This document shows positions 11,593-23,669 of a stretch of DNA of 64,000 bases, in pieces. Made by a program: the position numbers and the translations under genes. The notes under the pieces were generated by a model. The model saw only the letters and a list, made by a program, of their open reading frames with translations, ran no database searches and was not told where the DNA came from. Every line of letters starts with the position of its first letter. The stretch's first letter is position 1. The stretch spans positions 31,967,791 to 32,031,790 of the forward strand of contig CM057155.1 in assembly GCA_029962745.1 (NCBI GenBank), read 5' to 3'. The stretch is from Echinometra lucunter. Taxonomy: Eukaryota; Echinodermata; Echinoidea; Camarodonta; Echinometridae.

Positions 11593-12954
11593 TGTCACGA
11601 GCTGATCGCTCTAATGAATTATCTTGTCTATCTACAGGTTACTTAACCACCCTGAATAAAATACCAAAGAATACACGAAATAAATGAAGTGTTGAGTTTA
11701 ATGTTACTCAAATAAGATTTGTCATTATTCGTGTTGTTTACAAAACAGTTGGGTTTCACATGAAATATTTGATACAACAGCACATATTAAAAGCATTATA
11801 TGGAGTTCAAGTAATAAATAGGTTGTCCAGTTTGCGAATATATAGTTCAGACTGTCCCGTTAAAGTTTATAAAGTTTAATCGAACCGAATACGGACGAGG
11901 GAAGAGTTAGAACATGGAAGAAACTATCAACTACGACGATGCTTGACTTCGATGACGATCGCTGATGACGGCGAGTGACGTCACGATGAGCGAAGATAAA
12001 CGAAAAGACGAACCCTGTCGATTCACCAGTTAAACATGCAGCTAAGCTGAACTGAGGAAGTAGAGCCTCAGCTCTGGGTCGAATTGCGTGTCGACTCCGA
12101 CGACAAACAGTTAACAGCAACCACCGATTTGGTGTGCCAATCATTCCCCTGGAATGACCTTGTGACTCATGGCCTTGACTTAGGTCGGCCAATGATGTTG
12201 ACCCTATGGTAACCGCCGTCTAAAATAAAAATAGATCATAGACTTAACGGTATAGGTCCTAACACTAATCTATTTCCAAAACAGAGTTATCATACTAGAA
12301 ATTCTGATCAATCTTATAACATAAGGTTCTCTTTTAAATAAACAATAAAACATTACTGAAAACTGCAAAATACAACTTTTATTTGTAATCACTTCAGTAT
12401 AAGCGGCTATTCTTTTTTTTTTGAGTATCAGTCAGCTTATGAATGCATGTCATTTAATGACAAAATGGCTTCAAATCTATTCTTTCTAACTCAAACAGAG
12501 ATGCTATAAGCATAATAAATAACATACATGTTCTATAATGTATAAAATATGTATCATTACTTACAATTCGGCACCGAGGAGAGGGGAAACCGCCTTAGCA
12601 CTGGGTTGGCACCACGCCCTGTTCCTTGTCTAGGAACCACCCCCAAAACCAGACCTCTCTCTCCAAAATCAAATGTCAGAGTGAGCTGTCTGTGCCCTTT
12701 TGACTAGCACACCCAAAAGAAATATGTTACACAAAGAGTCTGCAATTCTGCACACCTGACAAACCCCTGCTCTTGCTACTATGACTACATAGCCTAGTAC
12801 ATGTACATGGACTTAAACAAAGACAAGCCTGGCCTGCACAGGTCTCTAATGTACACCTGTACATGGACTTAAACAAAGACAAGCCTGGCCTGCACAGGTC
12901 TCTAATGTACACCTGTACATGGACATAAACAAAGAATTTGAATAAGATCCTACA
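11593..12954. mobile_element. Solo-LTR-like insertion inside the RT
   Basis: A 1362-bp block interrupts RT. It starts TGTCACGAGC, ends GATCCTACA, and is flanked by GTCTG on both sides (11588-11592, 12955-12959). TG...CA ends with a 5-bp target duplication are the signature of an LTR insertion; with no coding sequence inside, a solo LTR is the simplest reading. It carries AATAAA motifs near both ends, a TATA-like TATAAAATATG around 12540 and a 56-bp tandem repeat. The boundaries are not GT-AG in phase, so it is not an intron. The family is not identified. Confidence 0.65.
12803..12935. repeat. 56-bp tandem repeat
   Basis: Units start at 12803, 12859 and 12915 (GTACATGGACTTAAACAAAG...). The first two copies look identical; the third is partial with one early substitution. 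It sits near the right end of the solo-LTR-like insert. Confidence 0.9.
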
Positions 12955-12959
12955 GTCTG

Positions 12960-13861
12960 TTTCAGTTTAATGTAATGCCATTTGGTATGCAAGGTACACC
13001 CGCCACATTTCAAAGGCTTATTGATCAAGTGCTGCGTGGGGCTGATTCGCAACTGCGTATATAGATGACATTATCATCTATAGTGAAAGCTGGGAGGATC
13101 ACCTTGCCCATGTAAGAGAAGTTCTAAATAGGTTGAGACGGGCTGGGTTGACAGCTAAGCCAAGCAAATGTAAATTTGCCAGGAAAGAGGTCCTGCACTT
13201 GGGCTTTGTGTTGGGAGGGGGCTCTGTCAAGCCAGAACCAGCCAAGGTAGAAGCAGTAATCAACTACCCACAACCGGTCACTAAGACCGATGTCAGAGCG
13301 TTCCTAGGGTTAACTGGGTATTACCGTAAGTTCATCCCTAATTACAGCAAGGTGGCAGCCCCACTATCAGATTTCACTAGAAAGGATGAACCACGTCTTG
13401 TTAAGTGGAGTGAGCCATGTACTAAGGCATTTAATACGCTCCAAACAGCCCTGTCAAACGCCCCTGTGCTCAAGAATCCGGACTGCTCAAAAGAATTTAT
13501 AGTCCAAGTAGATGCTTCGGATAGGGGAATAGGAGCAGCCCTAAGCCAAAAAGATGATGAGGGGGATGATCACCCAATAGCATATATCAGTAGAAAGTTG
13601 CTCCCAAGAGAGCAGAAATACGCAACCATCGAGAAGGAATGCATGGCCATTGTATGGAGCATTCAGAAATTTCAACCATATTTGTTTGGTAGACAGTTTC
13701 TTGTGCAGACAGATCATAACCCCCTAAAGTGGCTGCATGAAATGAAAAATCATAACGCAAGACTTATGAGATGGTGTCTTGCCTTGCAAGCGTATCCCAT
13801 GAGACTTGAGCACAGGAGTGGAGCCAAAAATGGCAATGCAGATGGGCTGTCCCGCATGTGA
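12960..13861 (+). pseudogene. Reverse transcriptase C-terminal half and RNase H
   Basis: It resumes with FQFNVMPFGMQGTPATFQRL. A frameshift lies around 13040-13055, before the catalytic box, which reads YIDD at 13058-13069 (YVDD or YIDD in relatives). Then come the RT thumb (LGFVLGGGSVKPEPAKVEA, FLGLTGYYRKFIPNYS) and an RNase H domain with its acidic residues in VDASDRGIGAAL, EKECMAIVW, QTDHNPLKWL and NADGLSR. The frame ends at TGA 13859-13861, with no chromodomain, dUTPase or envelope gene after it. This is the 3' end of pol, as expected for the integrase-first order. Confidence 0.92.
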
Positions 13862-14714
13862 ATATGAGGTATAATAAAAGTAGGTCCCATTTAGCTAAGG
13901 ACATGGTTGAAGTAGTGCTGGTAGAGTAAGTCAGACTTTGTTTGTTTTAGAGCTAATAACTAATGTGTTAATAGTGATTGTCTATCATGTGCATACACAG
14001 AGATACACAAACAGAGAGATGATTTTGTGCGTCCAGACCTCATGGAAGTTTTATATCACAAATCAGTTATTGTATGGTATTTTAGAAAATAATAATAGTG
14101 ATAATCCAAATAAGGTACATATACCATAGGATATCCTCTGCCTTGTCTGATCGTAGAAGAAAGAGAGCTCACATTTCTACAAAGCCCCAATAATGAACTC
14201 TAAATCAGTAATGAACTTTAAATCGATTTCAGTTAATGCTTCTTAGCACGTGAGGACGCATGTTGATTCCAGAGACGAGTGCAGGAGAGACAGTGACACT
14301 ACATGGACAGAAAAGCAGCCATCTTTGAATTATAATTGAGCAGTATGAAGACTGCCAAGACTATTAGTGGACTATCGTTGAAATTGGTATCCCTGTTTAA
14401 TTGTTTCATTGTTTTTTTTTTCATTAATACAGCTATGCATACCTGCAAAGTCGTCCAGCGAAAACATCATAATATTATTTCTGTGTTCACTAATGACTGG
14501 TGGCAGGTATTGTATGGAATTTATAATTAATGATTGAATTGTATTCACTACAATGTAGGATGTGTCTTCAATTCATTTTAAAACTTTATACCTGAATCCC
14601 ATTCTATATTGGTGGATCGATGAGAAGTGATTTATTGAAAGGAAGGACGTTCCTTTTCAAACCAACCCCTCCTCATGATCTTAAGTGGGGGGGGGGGGGG
14701 GGGGGGGGGCAGTA
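13862..14714 (+). other. 3' untranslated region and G-rich tract of the element
   Basis: No further coding is visible. Just before the 3' LTR a run of 23 G (14687-14709), preceded by AAGT, occupies the place of the polypurine tract that primes plus-strand synthesis. Five other bases (CAGTA) separate it from the LTR. The run may have expanded after insertion. Confidence 0.6.
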
Positions 14715-15333
14715 TGTGACAGTGCATGCTATGCAGCTGTACATTGGGGTATGGTTATATGAGATTTAACTTTAGGGTGTGATTTGGGTAGTCAAGAGGG
14801 CAGTACGGATGTCCAGCACATGTCCATTGTATTAATCCCTGATATGATGATGTTATCTTGTTATGATGTTTATTCCCTGGTCAGCTCTTTTCCTGTCCAG
14901 CATATGCTACTATTATAACCTCTATTTAATGTTGGTGACTGGTCAGCATAATTTAGGGAGAAAGTCCTTTGTTTCAGGATGTCAGCATTTTACATCATGA
15001 ATAATATTTCATTGGTCAGTTTTGGTTTCCAAGGGGAGGGACATTACTTGGTTACTTAATATTGTATATTATATTGTTGCCAGGAGTGGCACAGGATCAT
15101 TTGCATAGAGGGTGCTGGACTTCAGGGAAACTTTTAGTATATATGTAGAAGGGAAAGAAGAGTAGTTAGTTAGCTGCAGGTATTCGACAGAACAACATCC
15201 TAACTCATTGAGTGTCGTATCACTCTCTTATTGTACGATTGTGAGAGGAACCTAATAAAGCAAGTTGTACATACTGTACATGAAAGTTGTCAAGAGTTAT
15301 TCTTCTTCGAGTCAACGGGGTTTCTTCATCACA
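14715..15333 (+). repeat. 3' LTR of Gmr1-like element
   Basis: 619 bp, the same length as the 5' LTR, with about seven substitutions seen by eye (for example near 14750, 14823, 15124 and 15161). It is followed directly by the target duplication ATCAT at 15334-15338. Confidence 0.92.
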
Positions 15334-15338
15334 ATCAT

Positions 15339-17654
15339 ACAGAACAGTCCAGGCAGTGGACTACGCTGACATATGTGAACCACTATGGCAGTTTTCAGTT
15401 TTAAGAGTTATGATGGTGTAGTGGCGTTTAAAGTAAAAGATGAATGAAGAAGTGATTCGAATATTGATTAATTTAAGTATTGTTAAGGAAATGAATTGTA
15501 ATTAACTGGACTGTATTTTGTAAGGTAAGGCTTTCTTCTTCTTCTTCTTTAGAGAAGTAGTACACTGCCGTTTTAAAATCTTTCAGGACAAGATATTATC
15601 TAAGATCCAATTTGATCACATGGATAGATAGATAGATAAATGGATTTTATTATTTTTTCACGTCTTGCAGTTTAACAACTGAAATGAACATGAATTACAA
15701 TTCAAAACATTATAAAATTACATATATAGGAATCAACACATAAATTATAACTAAAGGAAAAAAAGGAGTAGTGAGATCTTGTCATAGATTGCACTGCCCA
15801 GCAAACTCCTACCCCCATTACACCAAGACAACCCCGTCAGACCCTCCTTCTCTCCCCCCCCCCCCCCTCCCGCCCATACCCAGACCCCAGACCCGGAGTC
15901 AGCCACAGCTGGGCATGATTTTCTTCAAATCGCCAACAATAACTATTTCTTTTACCACTGCATTGTTGATCTGAATGTTAATTCCTCAAGAGAAGATGGT
16001 TTAAACTTTGAAAAGTTGATTTCAAAAAAGTAATGATTTCTAATTCCATCAATTTATTGACAAGTTAAGGATTCAAATGCCTATTTTATAGTGAGAGAAT
16101 TTTTATTCATATCAAATGCCAGATATTAATAATTGTATTGGGGTAAAAACGTAAATACAGTATTTGCAGAAATTTTTTACCTTTCTACTCATGTGTCTGG
16201 TATATTTCTTTTAAAATTCTGAATGAAAGTACACGAGGCAAACCACTGAATGTGGAATGATTGTCGTAGAGAGGTTAATTGTTACTGAATAGAAATAAGC
16301 TTTTATTACAATTATCATTATTTCATTCAACTGAATTTTTTACTGAATTGAATTGAATTGAATTTGTATTCAATTGAATAGAATTTGTTAAACAGTACTA
16401 GTATATGTATTTGTAATTTGTTTCACATCTTTTTTAAAAACTATTTCTAAGTATAAACTAGGATTTTTTCCTGTATCCAAATATTTGATGATGACAATTT
16501 CTCTATATCATGTATATTACTTGATGTAATGCAGGAATGGTAAATATGTTGGCAAATATGTGCTTGTCATAATATGTGGATGTTAAGTGGGATGAGGTAT
16601 CTGAAGGTGTGTGTGAGGTGGGTGGATGTGTGCATGCATGCTTGAAAATCTTGAATTCACTGTCAAAGTAGTGAAAATATCCCATTATTTCATTCAACTG
16701 ATTTTTTTTTTTACTGAATTGAATTGAATTGAATTTGTTTTCAATTGAATCGAATTTGTTAAACATTACTAGTATATGTATTTGCAATTTGTTTCACAAC
16801 TTTTTTTAGAACTATTTCTAAGTATAAATTAGGATTTTTCCTGTATCCAAATATTTGATGATGACAATTTCTCTATATTACTCTCATCCTTCCACCTCTT
16901 TTCAATACCCCTCTCACTCTAATTCTCTATTATTTATGTCACCCTCTCCACCAATGCTCTGCTAATACCTGAAGTTCTAAGAAACGTTGTGTTGATGATA
17001 TTTGAATTCAAAATGACATGCATGCTGAACTTTCCTTTCTGATTGTATGGTTTTTGCACGTTCTTTCCTCCTTTTCTTCTTTTCAATCTTTCTACCTACC
17101 TTCTCCTCTTTCTGTGTCTGTATCTCTCCCCCTCTCTCCCCCTCCACCTACGTTGTTGCTCCTTATTTTCCACTGAAAAGTAATTATTGTATTACAAAAT
17201 TGTTAACCATTTTCATCTAACCAAATCACTCCTGGAATCATGTACATGTATATCGGATGACCCCTAAATAATGTGTGATATATCATCAAAAAGTGAAAAT
17301 AAGTCATCTTCAATATCTGAAACTGCCTTTCACTTAATCAATGAAATGTCATTGAGAAACGAGATTTTATTTGAATTTATTTTAACTGTATTTTTTTTTT
17401 TTTGCATTAGATGTGTAACACCTAAGTAGTGGAAACAATAGTTGCATAGAAAAGTTTCTTAATTATCAACATTGTTGTGTTCCATTGTGTGAATTTTGAT
17501 CACTGTTGAACAAGCTGGTATAAATAAAGCTTTGAATACCGGTTAGATCATCATGTAGAAAGTGTCTTCACTGTTCAATACTTGATGTAATGCAGGAATG
17601 GTAAATATGTTGGCGAATATGTGCTTGTCATAATATGTGGATGTTAAATGGGAT
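15339..17654. repeat. Noncoding DNA with local segmental duplications
   Basis: No gene is seen. A block of about 190 bp at 16318-16510 (TTCATTCAACTGAATTTTTT, then GAATT repeats, up to TTGATGATGACAATTTCTCT) recurs at 16686-16875. A second block of about 80 bp at 16518-16600 (ACTTGATGTAATGCAGGAAT...) recurs at 17578-17655. The copies are direct and differ by scattered changes and small indels. A polypyrimidine stretch lies at about 17050-17150. Confidence 0.6.
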
Positions 17655-18170
17655 GAGCCAAAATTCACCCTCGAAAAGACTTAAAGTTCACTCTAAAAAG
17701 AGTGATGTGCTTCCATAAGATGGCCTGTATATTAAATATTAATTATTCCTGAAACCGAGACTTGTGCCACTCTCTCGAAGAGCTAAAATTCACTCTCAAA
17801 AAGACTTAAAGTTCACTCTAAAAAGAGTGATGTGCATCCATGTGATGGCCTATATATCATATATTAATTTTGTCTGAAACTAAGACTAGTATCACTCTCT
17901 CGAAGAGCTAAAATTCACTCTCAGAAGAGCGAAAATTACCCATTCAAACAAACTATCTTCACTCTTTTAAGGAGCTAAGATTCACTCTCAAAAGATGGAC
18001 AATTCACTCTCAAAAGATGGACAATTCACTCCCAAAGGACGGAATTGTTTCACTCTCTTAGGGAGCTAAACATTTTAGCTCCAAATTTCACTCCGAAAGG
18101 ACTGATCACGAATCACACTCCTTGAGGAGCGGGGAAAAGAGCTAGAATTAGCTCTTTTACATTTACAGAG
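17655..18170. repeat. 125-bp tandem repeat decaying into short TTCACTCT units
   Basis: Units starting GAGCYAAAATTCAC are at 17655, 17780 and 17905, giving a period of 125 bp for two full copies. After that the array shortens into repeated phrases (ATTCACTCTCAAAAGA, CACTCTCTTAGGGAGCTAA) to about 18170. Many units contain small inverted words (CACTCT...AGAGTG). The right edge abuts the truncated CR1 LINE. Confidence 0.75.
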
Positions 18171-19417
18171 TACGCTACCTTTTGAAGTTTCGATTTTCGT
18201 TTGAAAATAGACCTTTTTCTCATATTTCAGTTTTGCAGTGACGTAGTTTCTTATTTTCTTATACGATTTCCTTATTATCTTTCACTGCTTTGCTTTTCAT
18301 ACTGTCTCTTTTACGAATCAATCTCAAGATATCTGCATCAATCCAAGGAAGATTGTCCCTTTTTATCTTCTTTTTCTTAGAGGAGCAAATTTATCACATG
18401 ATAACAAAAATGAATCTAGAAAAGCGTTTGCAGACTCATCAACACTTGAAGAACTGTACACTATATAATTGATATCAGCGACTTCTTCACGAAAAGCATG
18501 GTCACTAAAATTTTTATAGTTTCTATGCACTTTGTATGCATGATTGCATTTATGAGAGCGCCTTTACCAAATATAGAAAAAAAGAGCGAATGGTCACTAA
18601 TCCCTGTGTGGATAAGCCACTCTCCGCTATTTTAGTAGTATCGGAAGTAAAGATAACGTCAATGAGAGTTGGTGACTTATGATCAATTCTTGTGGGTGTA
18701 TCGATCACTTGACTAAAAGAATAACAATTTCACAGCTCAGTTAGTCTTTTCGAGTAGCAGTTGAGGGGAGAGGCCAGTAAATCACAATTTAAGTCCTCTA
18801 TGAGAATGATATCCTTAGATTCATCATCCAACTTGGATAGAGCTTTAACAAAAATATCAACCAAATACATGCTAGAGCCAGGTGGTCGATACCAACCCAG
18901 TATAATTACTGAAGCAGACTTAGGTTGACTCACTTCAACAGCAATCATTTCGATGTCTTTTGACATTACATCAGATCTTAATACATGTTTGAGCCGTTTT
19001 TCATTCATGTATACCAGTACGCCTCCACCCTGTCTATTTCTATCTTTCCTGTATACCCCTAATCATTAACACTGATTTGTTTGCCATCAATCGTATCACA
19101 TAAACGAGTTCATTTAGTCCCAAGACATCAAAATTATATTAATTTATTAGGACTTTTACTTGATCTAGGTTTGGATATAGAGACCTAACATTAAGGTGTG
19201 CAATGCTTATTCCAGATTTAGTGGAGGATCTGGAGAGTTTAGAAGTAATGTCAGAAAAACGTATCTTTTCCTCAGAATTTGTTGTAACTTTTGATTTAGA
19301 ATCATCTTGCTTCAACGAATTTGTAGAAGAGATAGAGTTTGATGGATTTATATTGATATTAGAGGGACTACCAGTGGAATATAATTGCGTCAAGGGATTG
19401 TTATGTTCAGTCCCCAC
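18170..19417 (-). pseudogene. CR1-like LINE ORF2, endonuclease part (degraded)
   Basis: Minus-strand translation shows an AP-endonuclease-type domain. It starts GISIAHLNVRSLYPNLDQV (after 19417), then FDVLGLNE near 19130, then IEMIAVEVSQPKSASVIILGWYRPPGS and later DIILIEDLNCDLL (18730-19008). After a frame change come DHKSPTLIDVIFTS and ISDHSLFF around 18600-18690. Sequence resembling the linker before RT continues to about 18180, where it stops at the tandem array; no RT domain is present. Several frameshifts show it is dead. The enzyme nicks target DNA for reverse transcription. Confidence 0.8.
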
Positions 19418-19479
19418 ATCATCACTCTTAAAGGGAGACTTTTCAATACGTAGGTGACTCTTGTTACCATATACATGAA

Positions 19480-20738
19480 CATTTTCATAAGAACCGTCCC
19501 TTTCAGATGGATTGGAGTCAGTGTTGACTATTTCAGAGCATGCAGAAACATAATAACTGAATCCAAGGGAGACACATTCAGAGGCCGAGAGATCGGCACA
19601 CTCTTCTTGGCCAGAGCATTAATACATGTAATTGTTTGAAAAGTTACAGTGTTTTGCATTGTGGCTGAGTCCGTTACAGTTATAACATCGTATGACATCG
19701 TCATCATGGTCATACCGGCACTTCTGCTGACTGTGGTTCCTCTCTCCGCAGTTATTACAGCCTATGTATTGTGGGTATAACATCGGCTCTGAAATGGATT
19801 TCAGAACATCACTATACAGTGCAGGTGTATGTTCTAGAACTTGTCTTTGAAGGTCATTGTACTAATGACCATGGCTTTGTTGCGTTGTCGCGAAAGGGCG
19901 GGCTAATGCCGAAAAGTAACTCGGGCGGCAAGTACTGGCAGATTCTCCTCGTAGATTGCGTATGATATTCCCGGCGAGTATTTGGATGCCTATGGTGTTG
20001 AGATTGATGCCGTCTTGAATAGTTGAGATGTGTGTCGGGGTTTATATTACTGTTATCGATAAAACCCTTGATCGGTAATGATCGAAGTGGGTCATTTACC
20101 TCATTGATTTTTGACATGTGGGATGGACCTGTTTGCCGAGATATATAATCGAGCTCAATGTTATTTGTTTCACAGTTGCACATTTGGTTAGGATTTGATC
20201 TCCAATCGATTCGATTTGAGTTGCTAGGTCAACGGGATCATTAGAAGTAATGTTATTAGTTCCAACATGGAGAATTACTTCACTTGCATTTTGTTCATTT
20301 GCGGACTTTACGGCAATGCCACATGCATGCTCAACTTTAATACCAGGTGTAGTTTTACACGATATTTTCCGAGATCGGGAGAGCTTCTGCGGGTTGATAT
20401 GACGAATCATTGAATCGCCAATAATCGTTACATCTATCTTTTTTTTTTCTCTCTCTGTTGTATTTCACTCTCTGTGAAAGGCGTAGTTAGTTGGTCTTGT
20501 AGATATTCACTCTCATCACCAATTTAGCCTTTTTCTTTGACAGTTTTCTTTGTGTGGAAATTGTTCAGTTTTTCAATCTGAATCCCATTAACATTTCCAG
20601 ATTGAAATTTTTCAGTTAGATCAAGTACATTATTAGTCAGCTCATTCAGTTTGCACATAATGTAATTTGCCGGATCCTTTTGTTTTAACGTTGATTTTGT
20701 TTCTTCATCATTTGCAACTTTGGCACTTCTACTTATAG
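19480..20738 (-). pseudogene. CR1-like LINE ORF1, esterase and zinc-knuckle part
   Basis: Read on the minus strand, a helical segment (SRSAKVANDEETKS...) is followed by an SGNH-hydrolase domain: block I GDSM (codons at 20411-20419), block III VILHVGTNN, and block V DGINLN, where DGIHLN with the catalytic His would be expected. After that, at about 19640-19765, lie two CCHC knuckles, CNNCGERNHSQQKC and CYNCNGLSHNAKHC. Esterase-bearing ORF1 is known from the CR1 clade. Frameshifts and stops interrupt it. The upstream part of the same ORF is at 34136-34720, separated by the 13.4-kb insertion. Confidence 0.85.
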
Positions 20739-20874
20739 TACAGTCAAAATACGAAAAAAAGGGGTCAACCTAGAACTAATTGCAACAGGAACGATTCCAC
20801 TTGCATATAGTCTGAAAAATACCTACAAACAACATACTAAAAATTAACCAAAATTGAAGTGGTGGATCAATGCC

Positions 20875-22900
20875 TAATTTGCATAAATTCAAAATGGCCA
20901 CCATATCAGACTTCAGTAGACATGGTGAGACACAGAGAACCTATTTTAGCCTATATCTCTAGATATGAGACACGTAGAGAGTTAATTTTAGTGTCTTTAC
21001 CAATGTTTTTGGGGTCAAGAAACATGATTATGGCATTATTACCAGCTTACAACTACTCCTTAACTCCTAATTTGCATAAATTTGCATAAAATTAGCCTTT
21101 TTAAAAATTCAAAATGGCTCCCAAGTTGCATTTTAAAAACTAAATCTCGTCTGATACTCATGGAAAGTTAATTTCAATGTCCTTATATCTATGGTTTGGG
21201 GATGAAGAAGATTTATAAGCATTACTAGCAAGTTATACCTATCCACGGACTCTTAATTTGCATAAATTTCCATTTAATTAACCCCTTTCCACATCTAAAT
21301 GGCGGCCATTTCAGACCACATTAAACACGCAGATACTTTAGCCTATATCTCTACATCCGAGACACGTAGAAAGCTAATTTAAGTGTCTTTATTTATGTTT
21401 CTGGGATCAGCGAACATGATTATGGCATTATTACCAGCTTACAACTACTCCTTAACTCCTAATTTGCATAAATTTGCATAAAATTAGCCTTTTTAAACTT
21501 CAAAATGGCTGCCAAGTTGCATTTTAGCCTATATCTCTAGATCTGAGACACGTATAGAGCTAGTTCTAGTGCCTTTACCTATGTTTTTGGGGTCAGGGAA
21601 AATGGTTATGACATTATTACCAGCTTACAACTACTCCTTAACTCCTAATTTGCATAAATTTACATAATTTTGGCCTTTTTTCAATTCAAAATGGCTGCCA
21701 AGTTGCATTTTACCCCGGCGATATCTCTATCTCTAGATAATCACAATTAATACTGATGGAAAGTTAATTTCAGTGTTCTTATACAAGGTTAGGGGATGAA
21801 AGAGATTTATCAGTATTCCTAGCAAGTTACAACTATCCATGGACCCTTAATTTGCATAAATTTGCATACAATTAACCCCTTTTCACTTCTAAATGGCCGC
21901 CATGTTAAGACCACAGTAAACACGCAGAACCTATTTTAGCCTATATCTTTACATCTGAGACACGTACAGTAAAAAAGCTAATTTTAGTGTCTGTGTGTGT
22001 GTCGCAACATGTTTATGGGGTCAAGGAACATGATTATGGCATTATTACCAGCTTACAACTACTCCTTAACTCCTAATTTGCATAGATTTGCATAAAATTA
22101 GCCTTTATGAAATTCAAAATGGCTGCCAAGTTGGATTTTAGCCGATATCACTAGATCTGAGACACGTATAGAGCTAGATTTAGTGCCTTTACCTATGCTT
22201 TCGGGGTCAGGGTAGATGATTATGATAATTAGCAGCTTACAACTACTCCTAACTCCTAATTTGCATAAATTTGCATAAAGTTAGCCTTTTTGAAACTAAA
22301 AAAATGGCTGCCAAGTTGCATTTTAAAAACAAAATCTCATCTGATACTCATGGAAAGTTAATTTCAGTGTCCTTATATCCATGGGTAGGGGATGAAGAAG
22401 ATTTATCAGTATTACTAGCAAGTAAATTACTATCCACTGACTCTTAATTTGCATAAATTTGCATACAATTAACCTCTTTTCACTTCTAAATGGTCGCCTT
22501 GTTAGACCACAATATACATGAATAACCTATTTTAGCCTATATCTCTAGATCTGAGACACACAGAGAGCTAAATTTAGTGTCTGTACCTACTCCTTAACTC
22601 CTAATTTGCATAAATGCGCATAAAATTAACGGTTTTCCAATTCAAAATGGCTGCCATGCTGCATGTTTAACATTCTGTCTCATCTGATACCCACAGAAAT
22701 TCAATATCAGTGTCCCTGTCCATGGTTAGAAGGGGATGAGGTAGATTTAGCATCACTAGCAAGACACTATCCACTGATTCTTAATTTGCATAAATTTGTG
22801 TATAATTAACCCCTTTAAATTAAAAATGGCTGCTTTATGGCCTGTCCAAGACCGATATAATATAGTTGGTGACACGTAATAAGTTTATTCTGGTGTTATT
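20875..22900 (+). repeat. Left-arm array of about 200-bp monomers
   Basis: About eleven diverged monomers. Each ends in a TAATTTGCATAAATTTGCAT box followed by a TTCAAAATGGCTGCCA or CTAAATGGCGGCCAT box. Two main classes alternate: A (GTCAAGGAACATGATTATGG) at about 21014, 21405, 21592, 22020 and 22205; B (GATGAAGAAGATTTATCAG) at about 21200, 21797, 22390 and 22734. The A-B-A pattern repeats roughly every 590-610 bp. Short open frames here are by-products of the repeat. Confidence 0.85.
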
Positions 22901-23669
22901 CTTGGGTGAAAGAACTTGACTGTTAGATACAGCAACCTACTATACCGGGTGTCCCAGAAAAAAGCGGAATGGTGGATTTTCGGTACTTTATCTTCAGAAA
23001 GTAGATAATCTTTTGCTTTAGTAGGTAAAGTATCTTCTACCAAAGAGAATGATATCAAGAGCATTAATTTTTATAAAGTAATTTTGATTCTATGCCCGTT
23101 TCTTAAAATATTAAGAATTTCGCGTGTTTTTCGCGACAGTTGAGAGCAGAATTGTGTGTGTGTGTGGGGGGGGGGTGGGATGGCCTTTCATATGGCATGT
23201 GTATTAGCATGTTTTGTTGCTGACATGCATCAGTGGACATCCCTCAATCATGAAAGGCCATCCCGACACAAAGCTACTCTCATCAGTCGCCAAAAATGGG
23301 TGGGCGCGGATTGCTGTATAAGTACCATTATTTTCGGCAGGGGAATGGCCTGTATTATCATCCCCCAATGATTCACGATTAAATATGACATGGCCCTTTT
23401 TAATCCCATCAAAAAGGCGAAATAAAGAAAGAAAATGGGTAAACAGTTAAGAAACCTTAATGAAGAAAACCCTGTGAGCGCTCGCTCGTTTTGCTCGCTT
23501 CCATTTCACGTATCTCAACAAATGCCGGTTATGATCCTAATGAAAGGATATCGGTACATATCTTGTCTTTCTAATGTTATACTAGGGAGGTGGAAGGGGA
23601 CACCTCCCTGGTTATACTATTCTTCTACTCATAAAATGTTTGTCAAATAATTGCACACACTTAGAAAGA

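Larger units (their letters stand above)
6754..15333 (+). mobile_element. Gmr1-like Ty3/gypsy LTR retrotransposon (nearly full length, degraded)
   Basis: Two 619-bp LTRs (6754-7372, 14715-15333) begin TGTGACAG and end TTCATCACA. They are flanked by the same 5-bp sequence ATCAT (6749-6753, 15334-15338). By eye the LTRs differ at about 7 positions, suggesting a young insertion. Internal order is tRNA-Leu-type primer site, gag, protease, integrase, reverse transcriptase, RNase H, G-rich purine tract. Integrase upstream of RT is the Ty1/copia order, yet the proteins are Ty3/gypsy type; this combination defines the Gmr1 group described from deuterostomes. The coding region has in-frame stops and frameshifts, and RT is split by a 1362-bp insertion. 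Without that insertion and its 5-bp duplication the element would be about 7.2 kb. Confidence 0.9.

Noticed and set aside
11593..12954. Spliceosomal intron in the RT
   Set aside because: No cut point within the shared GTCTG(T) gives both a GT start and an AG end while keeping the frame; TG...CA plus direct repeats fits an LTR better.
20859..21089. Conserved small protein repeated at 33780-34010
   Set aside because: The matching frames arise because both lie in the outermost monomers of inverted arrays; other monomers do not keep the frame.
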